Shown piece by piece: positions 1-5,229 of a stretch of 5,229 nt of DNA (within the stretch, counting starts at the first letter, position 1; each line of letters opens with the position of its first letter). The notes below the pieces were generated by a model. The model was not told where the DNA came from, searched no databases, and saw only the letters and a program-made list of their open reading frames with translations. A program made the translations under genes and the position numbers. The stretch comes from Candidatus Limivicinus faecipullorum (GTDB taxonomy: Bacteria > Bacillota > Clostridia > Oscillospirales > Oscillospiraceae): assembly GCA_018711755.1 (NCBI GenBank), contig DVHY01000200.1, forward strand, positions 1 through 5,229. The letters run 5' to 3'.

Positions 1-10
1 TAAAATTATT

Positions 11-66
11 AACATAACACTATCAACATAACATAATACACATAACATTGTTAACATAATAAAATA
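11..66. repeat. Degenerate 14-bp tandem repeat upstream of the promoter
   Basis: Four consecutive 14-bp units start at 11, 25, 39 and 53. Each carries the core ACATAA at the same phase (12-17, 26-31, 40-45, 54-59), and the first three extend to ACATAAC. The second half of each unit is variable and AT-rich. A fifth, out-of-phase ACATAA lies at 31-36. The array ends about 20 bp before the -35 element, where an upstream activator or repressor could bind. That role is inference: no known operator is recognised, and low-complexity AT-rich spacer DNA could produce a similar pattern. Confidence 0.55.
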
Positions 67-86
67 GAAAATTGGAAAAAACAGTA

Positions 87-115
87 TTGTAATTTCCGGG
101 TATATGCGCTACAAT
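87..115 (+). promoter_or_regulatory. Probable sigma-A-type promoter of the operon
   Basis: The -35 element TTGTAA (87-92) matches 4 of 6 consensus bases. It is separated by exactly 17 bp from the -10 element TACAAT (110-115), which matches 5 of 6. Transcription would begin near 121-123, giving a leader of about 72 nt before the first start codon. There is no extended -10 TGn. The flanking DNA is AT-rich, and no competing pair of similar quality was seen in 1-193. The motif match is seen directly; activity is inferred. Confidence 0.65.
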
Positions 116-160
116 ATGGCCGACAATTTAATAATGGGAGAAGAAGTTATTTTGTTGTAA

Positions 161-179
161 CGCCGCTCACTGTGCGGCG
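161..179 (+). promoter_or_regulatory. GC-rich hairpin in the mRNA leader, just before the first RBS
   Basis: The arms CGCCGC (161-166) and GCGGCG (174-179) pair perfectly over 6 bp, all G-C, around a 7-nt loop (167-173). The hairpin ends one base before the AAGGAG ribosome binding site (181-186) of the binding-protein gene, in a leader that is otherwise AT-rich. No T-run follows, so it is not an intrinsic terminator. It could stabilise the 5' end of the mRNA, tune ribosome access, or bind a regulator. No riboswitch or T-box class is recognised, and the leader is too short for most of them. Confidence 0.55.
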
Positions 180-193
180 GAAGGAGAAAGGCA

Positions 194-1738
194 ATGAAAA
201 AGCGTATTCTTGCAGTTTTCCTGGCGACGGCGGTTATGGCGGGCCTACTCTGCGGCTGCAGTGAGGCTACGGACCAGGACCCTGTTGCCAGCGATGAAAC
301 CACAGATTCTTCCCGGGCGGACCAGACCAATGAGATCACGGTCGGTATCGCCCAGGACCTGGATGACAGTCTTGACCCGAATCTTATGACGGCAGCAGGA
401 ACTAGAGAGGTCATGTTCAACGTTTTTGAGGGGCTTGTCAAGCCCAATTCCGACGGTGATTATGTATGCGCAGTCGCCTCCGACTATGAAATGAGCGAGG
501 ACGGACTCACGTATACCTTCACGCTCAGGGACGGTGTGGTTTTCCACAACGGCCAGAGCTGCACTGCGGAGGACATTATATACTCTTTTGAAACCTGCGC
601 CGCTACCTCGGTGACTTCCGCCGTGGTGACGGCGCTTTCCGCTATAACGGACATAAGAGCTCAGGACAATGTCATCACCATAACTTTGTCTGCGCCAAAC
701 CCGGATTTCATCAGCTACGTGTCCAGCGTGTATATCCTGCCCAAGGACTACACCGAACAGTCCACCGCCCCGGTGGGCACCGGGCCGTTCCGCTTTGTGT
801 CCCGCAGCGTCCAGGAGAATTTCATTCTGGAGCGCAATGAGGACTACTATGGGGAAAAGGCAAAGCTGGACAAAGTCACCTACAAGATATATGAGGACAA
901 CAACGCCCTGTTCACCGCTCTCAACAGCGGGGCTCTGGACCTGGTGGCCCACTTGACCATCGACCAGGTGAACAACCTCTCCAACGGCTACAACGTGCTG
1001 GAGGGCACCATGAATCTTGTCCAGGCCATGTATCTCAACAACGCCGTGGAGCCCTTTGACAATGAGCTGGTGCGCCAGGCCCTGTGCTATGCCGTTGACG
1101 TGGATTCCATGCTGGCGCTCACTGCCGAGGGCCACGGCACCAAGCTGGGCTCCTCCATGTACCCTGCCTTCGGCAAGTACTTTGACCCGGCCCTGGCGGA
1201 GGCCTATCCCTATGATGTGGACAAGGCCAAGGAGCTGCTGAAAGAGGCGGGCTATGAAAACGGCTTCAGCTTCACCATCACCGTGCCCAGCAACTATCAG
1301 CCCCATGTGGACACTGCGATGGTGCTGGTGGAGCAGCTGAAAGCCGTGGGCATCCAGGCCCAGATACAGCAGGTGGAATGGAACACCTGGCTCACCGAGG
1401 TATACGGCAACAGGAACTTTGAGGCCACGGTCTGCGGCTTTGACGCCAGCACCCTCAACGCCAGCGCCCTTCTGGCCAGGTGGGTCAGCGACAACGACAA
1501 GAACATGATAAATTACAATAACCCCCTGTATGACGAGACCTTTGCCAAGGCCCAGTCCTCCGCCGACGCTGAGGAGCAGACAGCCCTTTATAAGGAGTGC
1601 CTGCAGATACTCAGCGACACTGCGGCCAACGTCTATCTCCAGGACCTGGCGGATTTCGTGGCCGTGAACCCCAGGCTCCAGGGCTTCACCTTCTATCCCC
1701 TGTATGTGATAGACATGTCCTGCCTGTACTTCGCCTGA
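194..1738 (+). CDS. ABC transporter substrate-binding lipoprotein, SBP_bac_5 family (peptide/nickel type)
   Basis: Extracellular solute receptor (514 aa) that captures ligand and delivers it to the two permeases encoded next. The N terminus MKKR plus a hydrophobic stretch (residues 5-19) is a lipoprotein signal peptide. Its lipobox L19-C20-G21-C22 makes C22 the likely lipidated residue; a Cys at -2 is unusual but tolerated. A Ser/Thr/Asp-rich linker (23-46) follows. Family hallmarks are the signature region with LRDGVVFHNG (111-120) and TAEDIIYSFE (124-133), the VGTGPFRF motif (194-201), and VRQALCYAVD (293-302). Length matches cluster C binding proteins. The C-terminal ligand-contact area (414-445) reads CGFDAST and then YNNPLYDE, and lacks the GD-x-x-DPD stretch common in dipeptide-binding members, so substrate is left open. 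The start is fixed by AAGGAG at 181-186, 7 nt before ATG. It is first in the operon, 39 bp before the permease gene. Family is certain; ligand is unknown. Confidence 0.95.
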   Translation: MKKRILAVFLATAVMAGLLCGCSEATDQDPVASDETTDSSRADQTNEITVGIAQDLDDSLDPNLMTAAGTREVMFNVFEGLVKPNSDGDYVCAVASDYEMSEDGLTYTFTLRDGVVFHNGQSCTAEDIIYSFETCAATSVTSAVVTALSAITDIRAQDNVITITLSAPNPDFISYVSSVYILPKDYTEQSTAPVGTGPFRFVSRSVQENFILERNEDYYGEKAKLDKVTYKIYEDNNALFTALNSGALDLVAHLTIDQVNNLSNGYNVLEGTMNLVQAMYLNNAVEPFDNELVRQALCYAVDVDSMLALTAEGHGTKLGSSMYPAFGKYFDPALAEAYPYDVDKAKELLKEAGYENGFSFTITVPSNYQPHVDTAMVLVEQLKAVGIQAQIQQVEWNTWLTEVYGNRNFEATVCGFDASTLNASALLARWVSDNDKNMINYNNPLYDETFAKAQSSADAEEQTALYKECLQILSDTAANVYLQDLADFVAVNPRLQGFTFYPLYVIDMSCLYFA

Positions 1739-1761
1739 CAAGGGCAAAAAAAGAAAGAGAG

Positions 1762-1769
1762 AAAGGAGG
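1762..1769 (+). promoter_or_regulatory. Strong ribosome binding site deciding a GTG start
   Basis: AAAGGAGG is a near-perfect Shine-Dalgarno sequence placed 8 nt before the GTG at 1778. No ATG in frame lies nearby, so this site fixes the GTG start of the first permease. It is the end of an uninterrupted 24-nt purine tract (1746-1769) in the 39-bp gap after the binding-protein gene, so the region around the site is unlikely to fold. Confidence 0.85.
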
Positions 1770-1777
1770 CGGGGAGA

Positions 1778-2719
1778 GTGAAATATATTTTAAAGAAAAC
1801 CTGCGCTCTCATTATTACATTGTTCATCGTTTCCCTTCTCGCCTTTCTGGCATTTCAGATAATCCCCGGGGACCCCACCACTCAGCTGCTGGGTACTGAG
1901 GCCACGGAAGAGGCCAGGCAGGAGCTGCGCCAGGAGCTGGGTCTGGACCGCCCGGTGCTGCTTAGATATTTTGACTGGCTGGGCGGCTTCGTCAGAGGGG
2001 ACATGGGCGAGAGCTACAGCTACCGCATGCCTGTGTCGGAGATGCTCTCGGACAAACTGCCGGTGACGGCTTTGCTCACGCTGCTGTCCTTTGCCTTTAC
2101 CATTGTCCTGTCCATACCTCTGGGCATCTGGGCCGGCAGCACAAAAAGCCGGATAATGGATCTGAGCATCACCGCCCTGGACCAGATAATAATGAGCGTG
2201 CCGCCCTTTTTCATAGGCATGCTGGCCTGCTATTTCCTGGGCAACGTCCTTAAGCTCTTTGTGCCCGGGAACTTCGTGTCCTATACCGAGAGCTGGGCGG
2301 GCTTTCTGGGCTACATGGCCCTGCCTGCCCTGGCCATTGCCATACCCCGTATCGCAATGACGGTGAAGATGCTGCGCAGCTCTATCCAGAGCCAGCTGCA
2401 GCAGGACTATGTGCGCACATCCCGCAGCCGGGGCAGCAGCCGGGCCGTGATACTCAGGCGGCACGTGCTGAAAAATGCCATGATCCCCGTTATCAGCTTC
2501 CTGGCGGTCTCTGCGGCGGAGATAATGACCGGCAGCATCATCATCGAGCAGGTCTTCACCATTCCCGGCGTCAGCCGTCTGCTCCTGGCCAGCATCTCCA
2601 ACCGGGATTTCCCGGTGGTGCAGGCCATAGTGGTGGTGATGGCGGCCTGGATAGTTATAGTGAATTTTGCGGCGGACCTGCTGTACCAGCTGGCCGACCC
2701 CAGAATACGCAGGCTGTGA
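1778..2719 (+). CDS. ABC transporter permease, DppB/NikB type
   Basis: Integral membrane subunit (313 aa) forming half of the import channel. An N-terminal helix (about residues 8-29) is followed by an extracellular segment typical of the DppB branch: IIPGDP (28-33), ELGLDRPVLLRY (53-64) and RGDMGESYSYRMPV (73-86). Five more membrane segments follow at roughly 96-118, 134-157, 177-196, 236-258 and 279-303. The cytoplasmic EAA loop that docks on the ATPase is at about 209-240, with DYVRTSRSRG (210-219) and HVLKNAMIPV (229-238). Family members usually have TARAKG where this has TSRSRG. The protein ends in the usual DPRIRR form. Length is close to NikB (314) and DppB. Translation starts at GTG with a strong RBS. 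The next gene follows after 13 bp. Family assignment is secure; the substrate is not determinable from the permease. Confidence 0.95.
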   Translation: MKYILKKTCALIITLFIVSLLAFLAFQIIPGDPTTQLLGTEATEEARQELRQELGLDRPVLLRYFDWLGGFVRGDMGESYSYRMPVSEMLSDKLPVTALLTLLSFAFTIVLSIPLGIWAGSTKSRIMDLSITALDQIIMSVPPFFIGMLACYFLGNVLKLFVPGNFVSYTESWAGFLGYMALPALAIAIPRIAMTVKMLRSSIQSQLQQDYVRTSRSRGSSRAVILRRHVLKNAMIPVISFLAVSAAEIMTGSIIIEQVFTIPGVSRLLLASISNRDFPVVQAIVVVMAAWIVIVNFAADLLYQLADPRIRRL

Positions 2720-2726
2720 GGAGGGG
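2719..2726 (+). promoter_or_regulatory. Ribosome binding site deciding the second permease start
   Basis: AGGAGGGG begins on the last base of the upstream TGA stop (2717-2719). Its AGGAGG core (2719-2724) is 8 nt before ATG 2733. This supports 2733 over an in-frame ATG at 2667, which would add 22 residues without hydrophobic or family character (MRRTCCTSW...) and overlap the upstream gene by 53 bp. Confidence 0.85.
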
Positions 2727-2732
2727 AGAGGT

Positions 2733-3530
2733 ATGAAAAGACGGGCGAATATCTTCCTCTGGGCCGGCGGAGCCATAAGCCTTATTATGGTCTGCATAAT
2801 AGTCATGGGCTGGTTCTGGACCCCCTTCGACCCCAACGCCATGGACGCTGCGGCCAAGTTCTCCCCCCCAAGCCTCCGGCACATCCTGGGTACCGATAAT
2901 TTCGGCCGGGACATTTTCAGCCGGGTGGTGGACGGGGCGGGCACCAGCTTTGTCATAGCCCTGTGCGTGGTGGCCATCGGCTGTGCTGCCGGCGTAGTCA
3001 TAGGCAGCCTCTGCGGCTATTACGGGGGCTTGCCCGACCTGATACTCACCAGAGTCTGTGACTCCATAACCGCCTTCCCGGCCTTTTTGCTGGCTCTGGT
3101 CATAGTGACTGTGGCGGGGCCGGGGACGGAGAATATAATCCTGGCCCTGGGCATATTGTTCATACCCAGCTTTGCCCGGATAGTGCGCAGCGAGTTTGCC
3201 CGCTGCCGGGAGCTCAACTATATCAAAAGCGCAAAGATAATGGGGGCTGGGGGCTTTCGGATAATGTTCCGGCATATACTGCCCAACACCCTGCCAGTGC
3301 TCCTAAGCGCCGTTACAATAGGCTTCAACAACGCCGTGCTCAGCGAGGCCAGCATGAGCTTTCTGGGCATAGGCATCCAGCCCCCCTATGCCAGCCTGGG
3401 CTCCATGCTCAGCGACAGCCAGAATTTTCTCTACAGCGCCCCCTGGTACGCCCTGGGGGCAGGCGGCGCGATTGTCCTGCTGATACTGGGCTTCAGCCTG
3501 CTCAGCGAGGGCCTGCAATTGAAGAGGTGA
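2733..3530 (+). CDS. ABC transporter permease, DppC/NikC type
   Basis: Second channel subunit (265 aa), partner of the permease encoded just upstream. It has a membrane segment at about 8-29 and then the DppC-branch motif HILGTDNFGRDIFSR (50-64), which matches the HxLGTDxxGRDxxSR consensus. Further membrane segments lie at roughly 73-96, 108-128, 132-152, 187-208 and 236-258. The EAA loop is at about 159-187 (RELNYIKSAKIMG, then HILPN at 181-185). The second family signature, SEASMSFLGIGIQPP, is at 204-218. The protein ends at GLQLKR, about eight to ten residues before the DPR-type tail of many relatives, so it is a little short but near NikC length (about 277). The stop codon lies inside the ribosome binding site of the next gene. 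Confident family call. Confidence 0.95.
   Translation: MKRRANIFLWAGGAISLIMVCIIVMGWFWTPFDPNAMDAAAKFSPPSLRHILGTDNFGRDIFSRVVDGAGTSFVIALCVVAIGCAAGVVIGSLCGYYGGLPDLILTRVCDSITAFPAFLLALVIVTVAGPGTENIILALGILFIPSFARIVRSEFARCRELNYIKSAKIMGAGGFRIMFRHILPNTLPVLLSAVTIGFNNAVLSEASMSFLGIGIQPPYASLGSMLSDSQNFLYSAPWYALGAGGAIVLLILGFSLLSEGLQLKR
3524..3530 (+). promoter_or_regulatory. Ribosome binding site overlapping the upstream stop codon
   Basis: GAGGTGA is a 7-base perfect complement to the 3' end of 16S rRNA and includes the TGA stop of the second permease (3528-3530). It sits 4 nt before ATG 3535. The arrangement suggests translational coupling between the permease and the first ATPase. Confidence 0.75.
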
Positions 3531-3534
3531 GGCT

Positions 3535-4335
3535 ATGGCAAGGGTATTGAATATAAGGGACCTGAGGGTCCATTTCAAGGACGCTGCGCCGGACCGCTTT
3601 GCCGTGGACGGCCTGAACCTCTCCATCGAGGAGGGGGAGATACTGGGCCTGGTGGGGGAGAGCGGCAGCGGCAAGACCGTCACCGCCATGTCCATCAGCG
3701 GCCTGCTGCCCAGGGAAAAGGCCCAGGTCAGCGGAAACATCACCCTGGACGGCCGGGAGATATTCAGCTGTACCGACAGGGAGATGCTGAATATCCTGGG
3801 GGACAAACTGGGGGTAGTGTTTCAGGAACCCATGACCAGCATGGACCCGGTGATGCTCATAGGCCCCCAGGTGGAGGAGTGCCTTAAAAACCACAGCCGC
3901 CTCAGCCGGGAAGAGCGCCGGCGGCGGGCACTGGAGGCGATGGCCCAGGCGGACCTGCCGGAGCCGGAGCGGATATACCGCCAGTACCCCCATGAACTGT
4001 CCGGGGGCATGCTCCAGCGGGTGATGATAGCTGCGGCTATAGTCAGTCGCCCGAGACTTCTGCTGGCCGATGAACCCACTACCGCTCTGGACGTGTCGGT
4101 CCAGGCGGAGATACTGGCCCTGCTGAAAAAGCTGAACCGGGAACAGGGCATGGCCATAATGCTCATAAGCCACGATTTGAATGTGGTCCGCCGCCTGTGC
4201 AGCCGGGTCTGCGTCATGCAGCGGGGAAAGCTGGTGGAGGACAGGGACGTGGAGGATATCTTCCGTGAGCCCAGGCATCCCTATACCAGGCAGCTTATAG
4301 CCGCCATTCCCGGCCGGGACAAAAGGCTGATATGA
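3535..4335 (+). CDS. ABC transporter ATP-binding protein, DppD/NikD type
   Basis: Cytoplasmic ATPase (266 aa), one of two that form the nucleotide-binding pair driving import. All catalytic motifs are present: Walker A GESGSGKT (41-48), Q-loop Q97 in VFQEPMTSMDP, signature LSGGM (155-159), Walker B LLLADE (175-180) with catalytic E180, D-loop ALD (184-186) and switch histidine H213 in ISHDL. The signature ends in M rather than Q and continues LQRVMIA, a variant typical of NikD-like proteins. The peptide/nickel-specific motif HPYTRQLIAAIP is at 248-259, but the protein ends seven residues later. It therefore lacks the longer C-terminal extension of OppD/DppD (about 330 aa) and matches NikD in size. 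It starts 4 bp after the permease and its stop overlaps an ATG (ATGA at 4332-4335). Active ATPase is expected; substrate is not indicated. Confidence 0.95.
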   Translation: MARVLNIRDLRVHFKDAAPDRFAVDGLNLSIEEGEILGLVGESGSGKTVTAMSISGLLPREKAQVSGNITLDGREIFSCTDREMLNILGDKLGVVFQEPMTSMDPVMLIGPQVEECLKNHSRLSREERRRRALEAMAQADLPEPERIYRQYPHELSGGMLQRVMIAAAIVSRPRLLLADEPTTALDVSVQAEILALLKKLNREQGMAIMLISHDLNVVRRLCSRVCVMQRGKLVEDRDVEDIFREPRHPYTRQLIAAIPGRDKRLI

Positions 4336-4344
4336 GGGGGAGGG
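4335..4344 (+). promoter_or_regulatory. Purine-rich ribosome binding site for the second ATPase
   Basis: The AGGGGGAGGG tract lies 2 nt before ATG 4347, with its AGGGGG part 6 nt away. It favours 4347 as the start. An in-frame ATG at 4332, overlapping the upstream stop as ATGA, has only a weak AAAGG (4322-4326) before it. Use of 4332 would add just MRGRA, so the choice barely changes the protein. Confidence 0.6.
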
Positions 4345-4346
4345 CC

Positions 4347-5081
4347 ATGGAAAGCATTTTGGAAGTCAGGAACCTGAACAGCTATTATGAAGAGGGCCGC
4401 AGCCTCATAGGCAGCGGCAAGGCCAGGCGGCAGGTGCTCCACAATGTGTCTTTCACCGTGGGCAGCGGGGAGACCGTGGGCCTGGTGGGGGAGAGCGGCA
4501 GCGGCAAGACCACCCTGTGCCGGGCGGTGCTGGGTTTGCTGAAAGACTATGACGGGGAGATAATCCACCATTCCAAGCGTCCCCAGATGGTCTTCCAGGA
4601 CCCTTTCAGCAGCCTCAACCCGGTGCGCTCCGTGGGCTGGATATTGGAGGAGGCCCTGCGCATCCAGGGCGGACACAGCCGGGAAGAGAGGAAGTGCCTG
4701 GTGGACCAGGTGCTGGACCAGGTGGGCCTGGGCCCGGAATACGCCGGGCGCCTGCCCGGAGAGCTGTCCGGGGGCCAGCGGCAGAGAGTCTCCATAGCCG
4801 CCGCTGTAATAACCAGACCAAAGCTCATCGTGGCCGACGAGCCGGTGAGCGCCCTGGACGTTACCATCCAGGCCCAGATACTGAAACTTCTGTACGAGCT
4901 GAAGAAACAGTATGAGCTGAGCTATCTTTTTATCAGCCACGACCTGAACGTCATTTACCAGATATGCGACAGGGTGCTGGTGATGCAGGGCGGAGCCATC
5001 GTGGAGCAAAACAGCGTGGAGGAATTGTTCAAAAATCCCCAACACCCCTATACCAGGCAGCTGCTGAAAGCGGACGAATAG
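4347..5081 (+). CDS. ABC transporter ATP-binding protein, DppF/NikE type
   Basis: Second cytoplasmic ATPase (244 aa), expected to pair with the one encoded just upstream. Motifs are complete: Walker A GESGSGKT (48-55), Q-loop Q84 in MVFQDPFSSLNP, signature LSGGQ (140-144) followed by RQRVSIA, Walker B LIVADE (160-165) with catalytic E165, D-loop ALD (169-171) and switch histidine H198. The family motif HPYTRQLL (233-240) lies almost at the C terminus, so the long OppF/DppF tail is absent. The stretch between Walker A and the Q-loop is about 20 residues shorter than in the sister ATPase (29 versus 49 residues from Walker A Thr to Gln), because GEIIHHSKRPQMVFQ replaces the usual longer segment. 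All catalytic residues remain, so this looks like a subfamily trait and not damage. Start 4347 gives MESILEVRNL, a typical family N terminus; 4332 is possible. Last gene of the operon, 6 bp before the terminator. Confidence 0.93.
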   Translation: MESILEVRNLNSYYEEGRSLIGSGKARRQVLHNVSFTVGSGETVGLVGESGSGKTTLCRAVLGLLKDYDGEIIHHSKRPQMVFQDPFSSLNPVRSVGWILEEALRIQGGHSREERKCLVDQVLDQVGLGPEYAGRLPGELSGGQRQRVSIAAAVITRPKLIVADEPVSALDVTIQAQILKLLYELKKQYELSYLFISHDLNVIYQICDRVLVMQGGAIVEQNSVEELFKNPQHPYTRQLLKADE

Positions 5082-5087
5082 ACCAAA

Positions 5088-5133
5088 CCCCGGAATTTGC
5101 CTTGACATTTGTCAGCAAATTTCGGGGCTTTTT
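5088..5133 (+). terminator. Strong intrinsic terminator of the operon
   Basis: The arms 5088-5100 and 5115-5127 pair over 13 bp with a single G-U and no mismatch, opening with CCCCG/CGGGG. The 14-nt apex contains a smaller 4-bp stem, TGAC (5103-5106) with GTCA (5111-5114), so the whole structure is a long, nearly continuous hairpin. After one C, a run of five T (5129-5133) follows. It begins 6 bp after the last stop codon. In the reverse direction only three T follow the stem, so termination of a convergent gene would be weaker. Confidence 0.93.
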
Positions 5134-5229
5134 CTGTGCCTGCGCCGCTTCGGATTTTTTCCCGGGCAGGGGAAAAACCTGGCAGCATTATGAATAAGAT
5201 GAAAAAACTGTAAAAAGCATTGTTATTTC
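5134..5229. other. Noncoding stretch after the terminator, nothing recognised
   Basis: These 96 bases show no coding sequence with a ribosome binding site, and no convincing promoter or RNA. The sequence turns AT-rich after about 5185, as intergenic DNA before another gene might. Short complementary pairs such as CCTGC (5139-5143) with GCAGG (5166-5170) are too weak to call. Confidence 0.5.

Noticed and set aside
116..160. Tiny leader open reading frame before the hairpin (ATG 116 or in-frame ATG 134, stop TAA 158-160; short form MGEEVILL)
   Set aside because: No ribosome binding site precedes either ATG, and ATG 116 lies upstream of the predicted transcription start. The peptide has no run of a single amino acid that would suggest attenuation. 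The stop codon touching the hairpin at 161 is curious but not enough.
1..193. NikR, Fur or Zur operator before the operon
   Set aside because: I looked for GTATGA-type NikR half-sites and Fur/Zur palindromes. Only the ACATAA repeats and a short TGTTAACA palindrome (49-56) were found, and none matches these operators.
245..1747. Long open frame of 500 codons on the minus strand, antisense to the binding-protein gene
   Set aside because: It has a Gly/His/Val-rich composition with no family motifs, which is the usual reflection of a GC-rich gene on the other strand. The + strand frame has a signal peptide, an RBS and clear family signatures.
2667..2732. Upstream extension of the second permease by 22 residues
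   Set aside because: It would overlap the first permease by 53 bp, lacks an RBS and family character, and is beaten by the strong AGGAGG before ATG 2733.
1790..3001. Minus-strand frame of 403 codons across the two permease genes
   Set aside because: It spans two well-supported permease genes on the opposite strand and is rich in His, Gln, Arg and Ala without any domain. It is a composition artefact.
5102..5107. Perfect TTGACA -35-like hexamer after the operon
   Set aside because: It lies in the apex of the terminator hairpin, and no -10-like sequence occurs 16-18 bp downstream.
5145..5160. Second small terminator-like element, CCG-CTT-CGG followed by six T
   Set aside because: The stem is only 3 bp, too weak to terminate, and a strong terminator already lies directly upstream.

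Overview
The window holds one complete five-gene ABC importer operon of the peptide/nickel (Opp/Dpp/Nik, PepT) family, all on the + strand. The order is lipoprotein solute-binding protein (194-1738), two permeases (1778-2719 and 2733-3530) and two ATPases (3535-4335 and 4347-5081). It has its own promoter region in front and a strong intrinsic terminator behind. This is the NikABCDE gene order, and the protein lengths (514, 313, 265, 266, 244 aa) are Nik-sized rather than Opp/Dpp-sized, because both ATPases stop just after the HPYTR motif. The substrate cannot be read from the sequence: nickel or a metal chelate, short peptides, or another small solute all remain possible.

The organism is probably a Gram-positive anaerobe of the Clostridia (Bacillota). 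Supporting signs are the lipobox signal peptide, strong GGAGG-type ribosome binding sites before most genes, a sigma-A-like promoter with a 17-bp spacer, and a hairpin-plus-T-run terminator. The genes are GC-rich but use ATA often for isoleucine (19 of 33 Ile codons in the two ATPases), which is distinctive. Family-level assignment would be a guess.

Region by region: 1-193 is AT-rich and noncoding. It contains a degenerate 14-bp tandem repeat (11-66), a promoter (87-115), and a GC-rich hairpin (161-179) lying directly before the first ribosome binding site. Positions 194-5081 are almost continuously coding, with gaps of 39, 13, 4 and 11 bp, so co-transcription is very likely. Positions 5088-5133 are the terminator. 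Positions 5134-5229 contain nothing I can support.

In the working model, the lipoprotein captures solute outside the cell and delivers it to a channel formed by the two permeases. The two ATPases power import from the cytoplasmic side. I saw no evidence of a novel system. The points most worth a second look are the phased upstream repeat, the leader hairpin, the shortened nucleotide-binding domain of the second ATPase, and the unassigned substrate.
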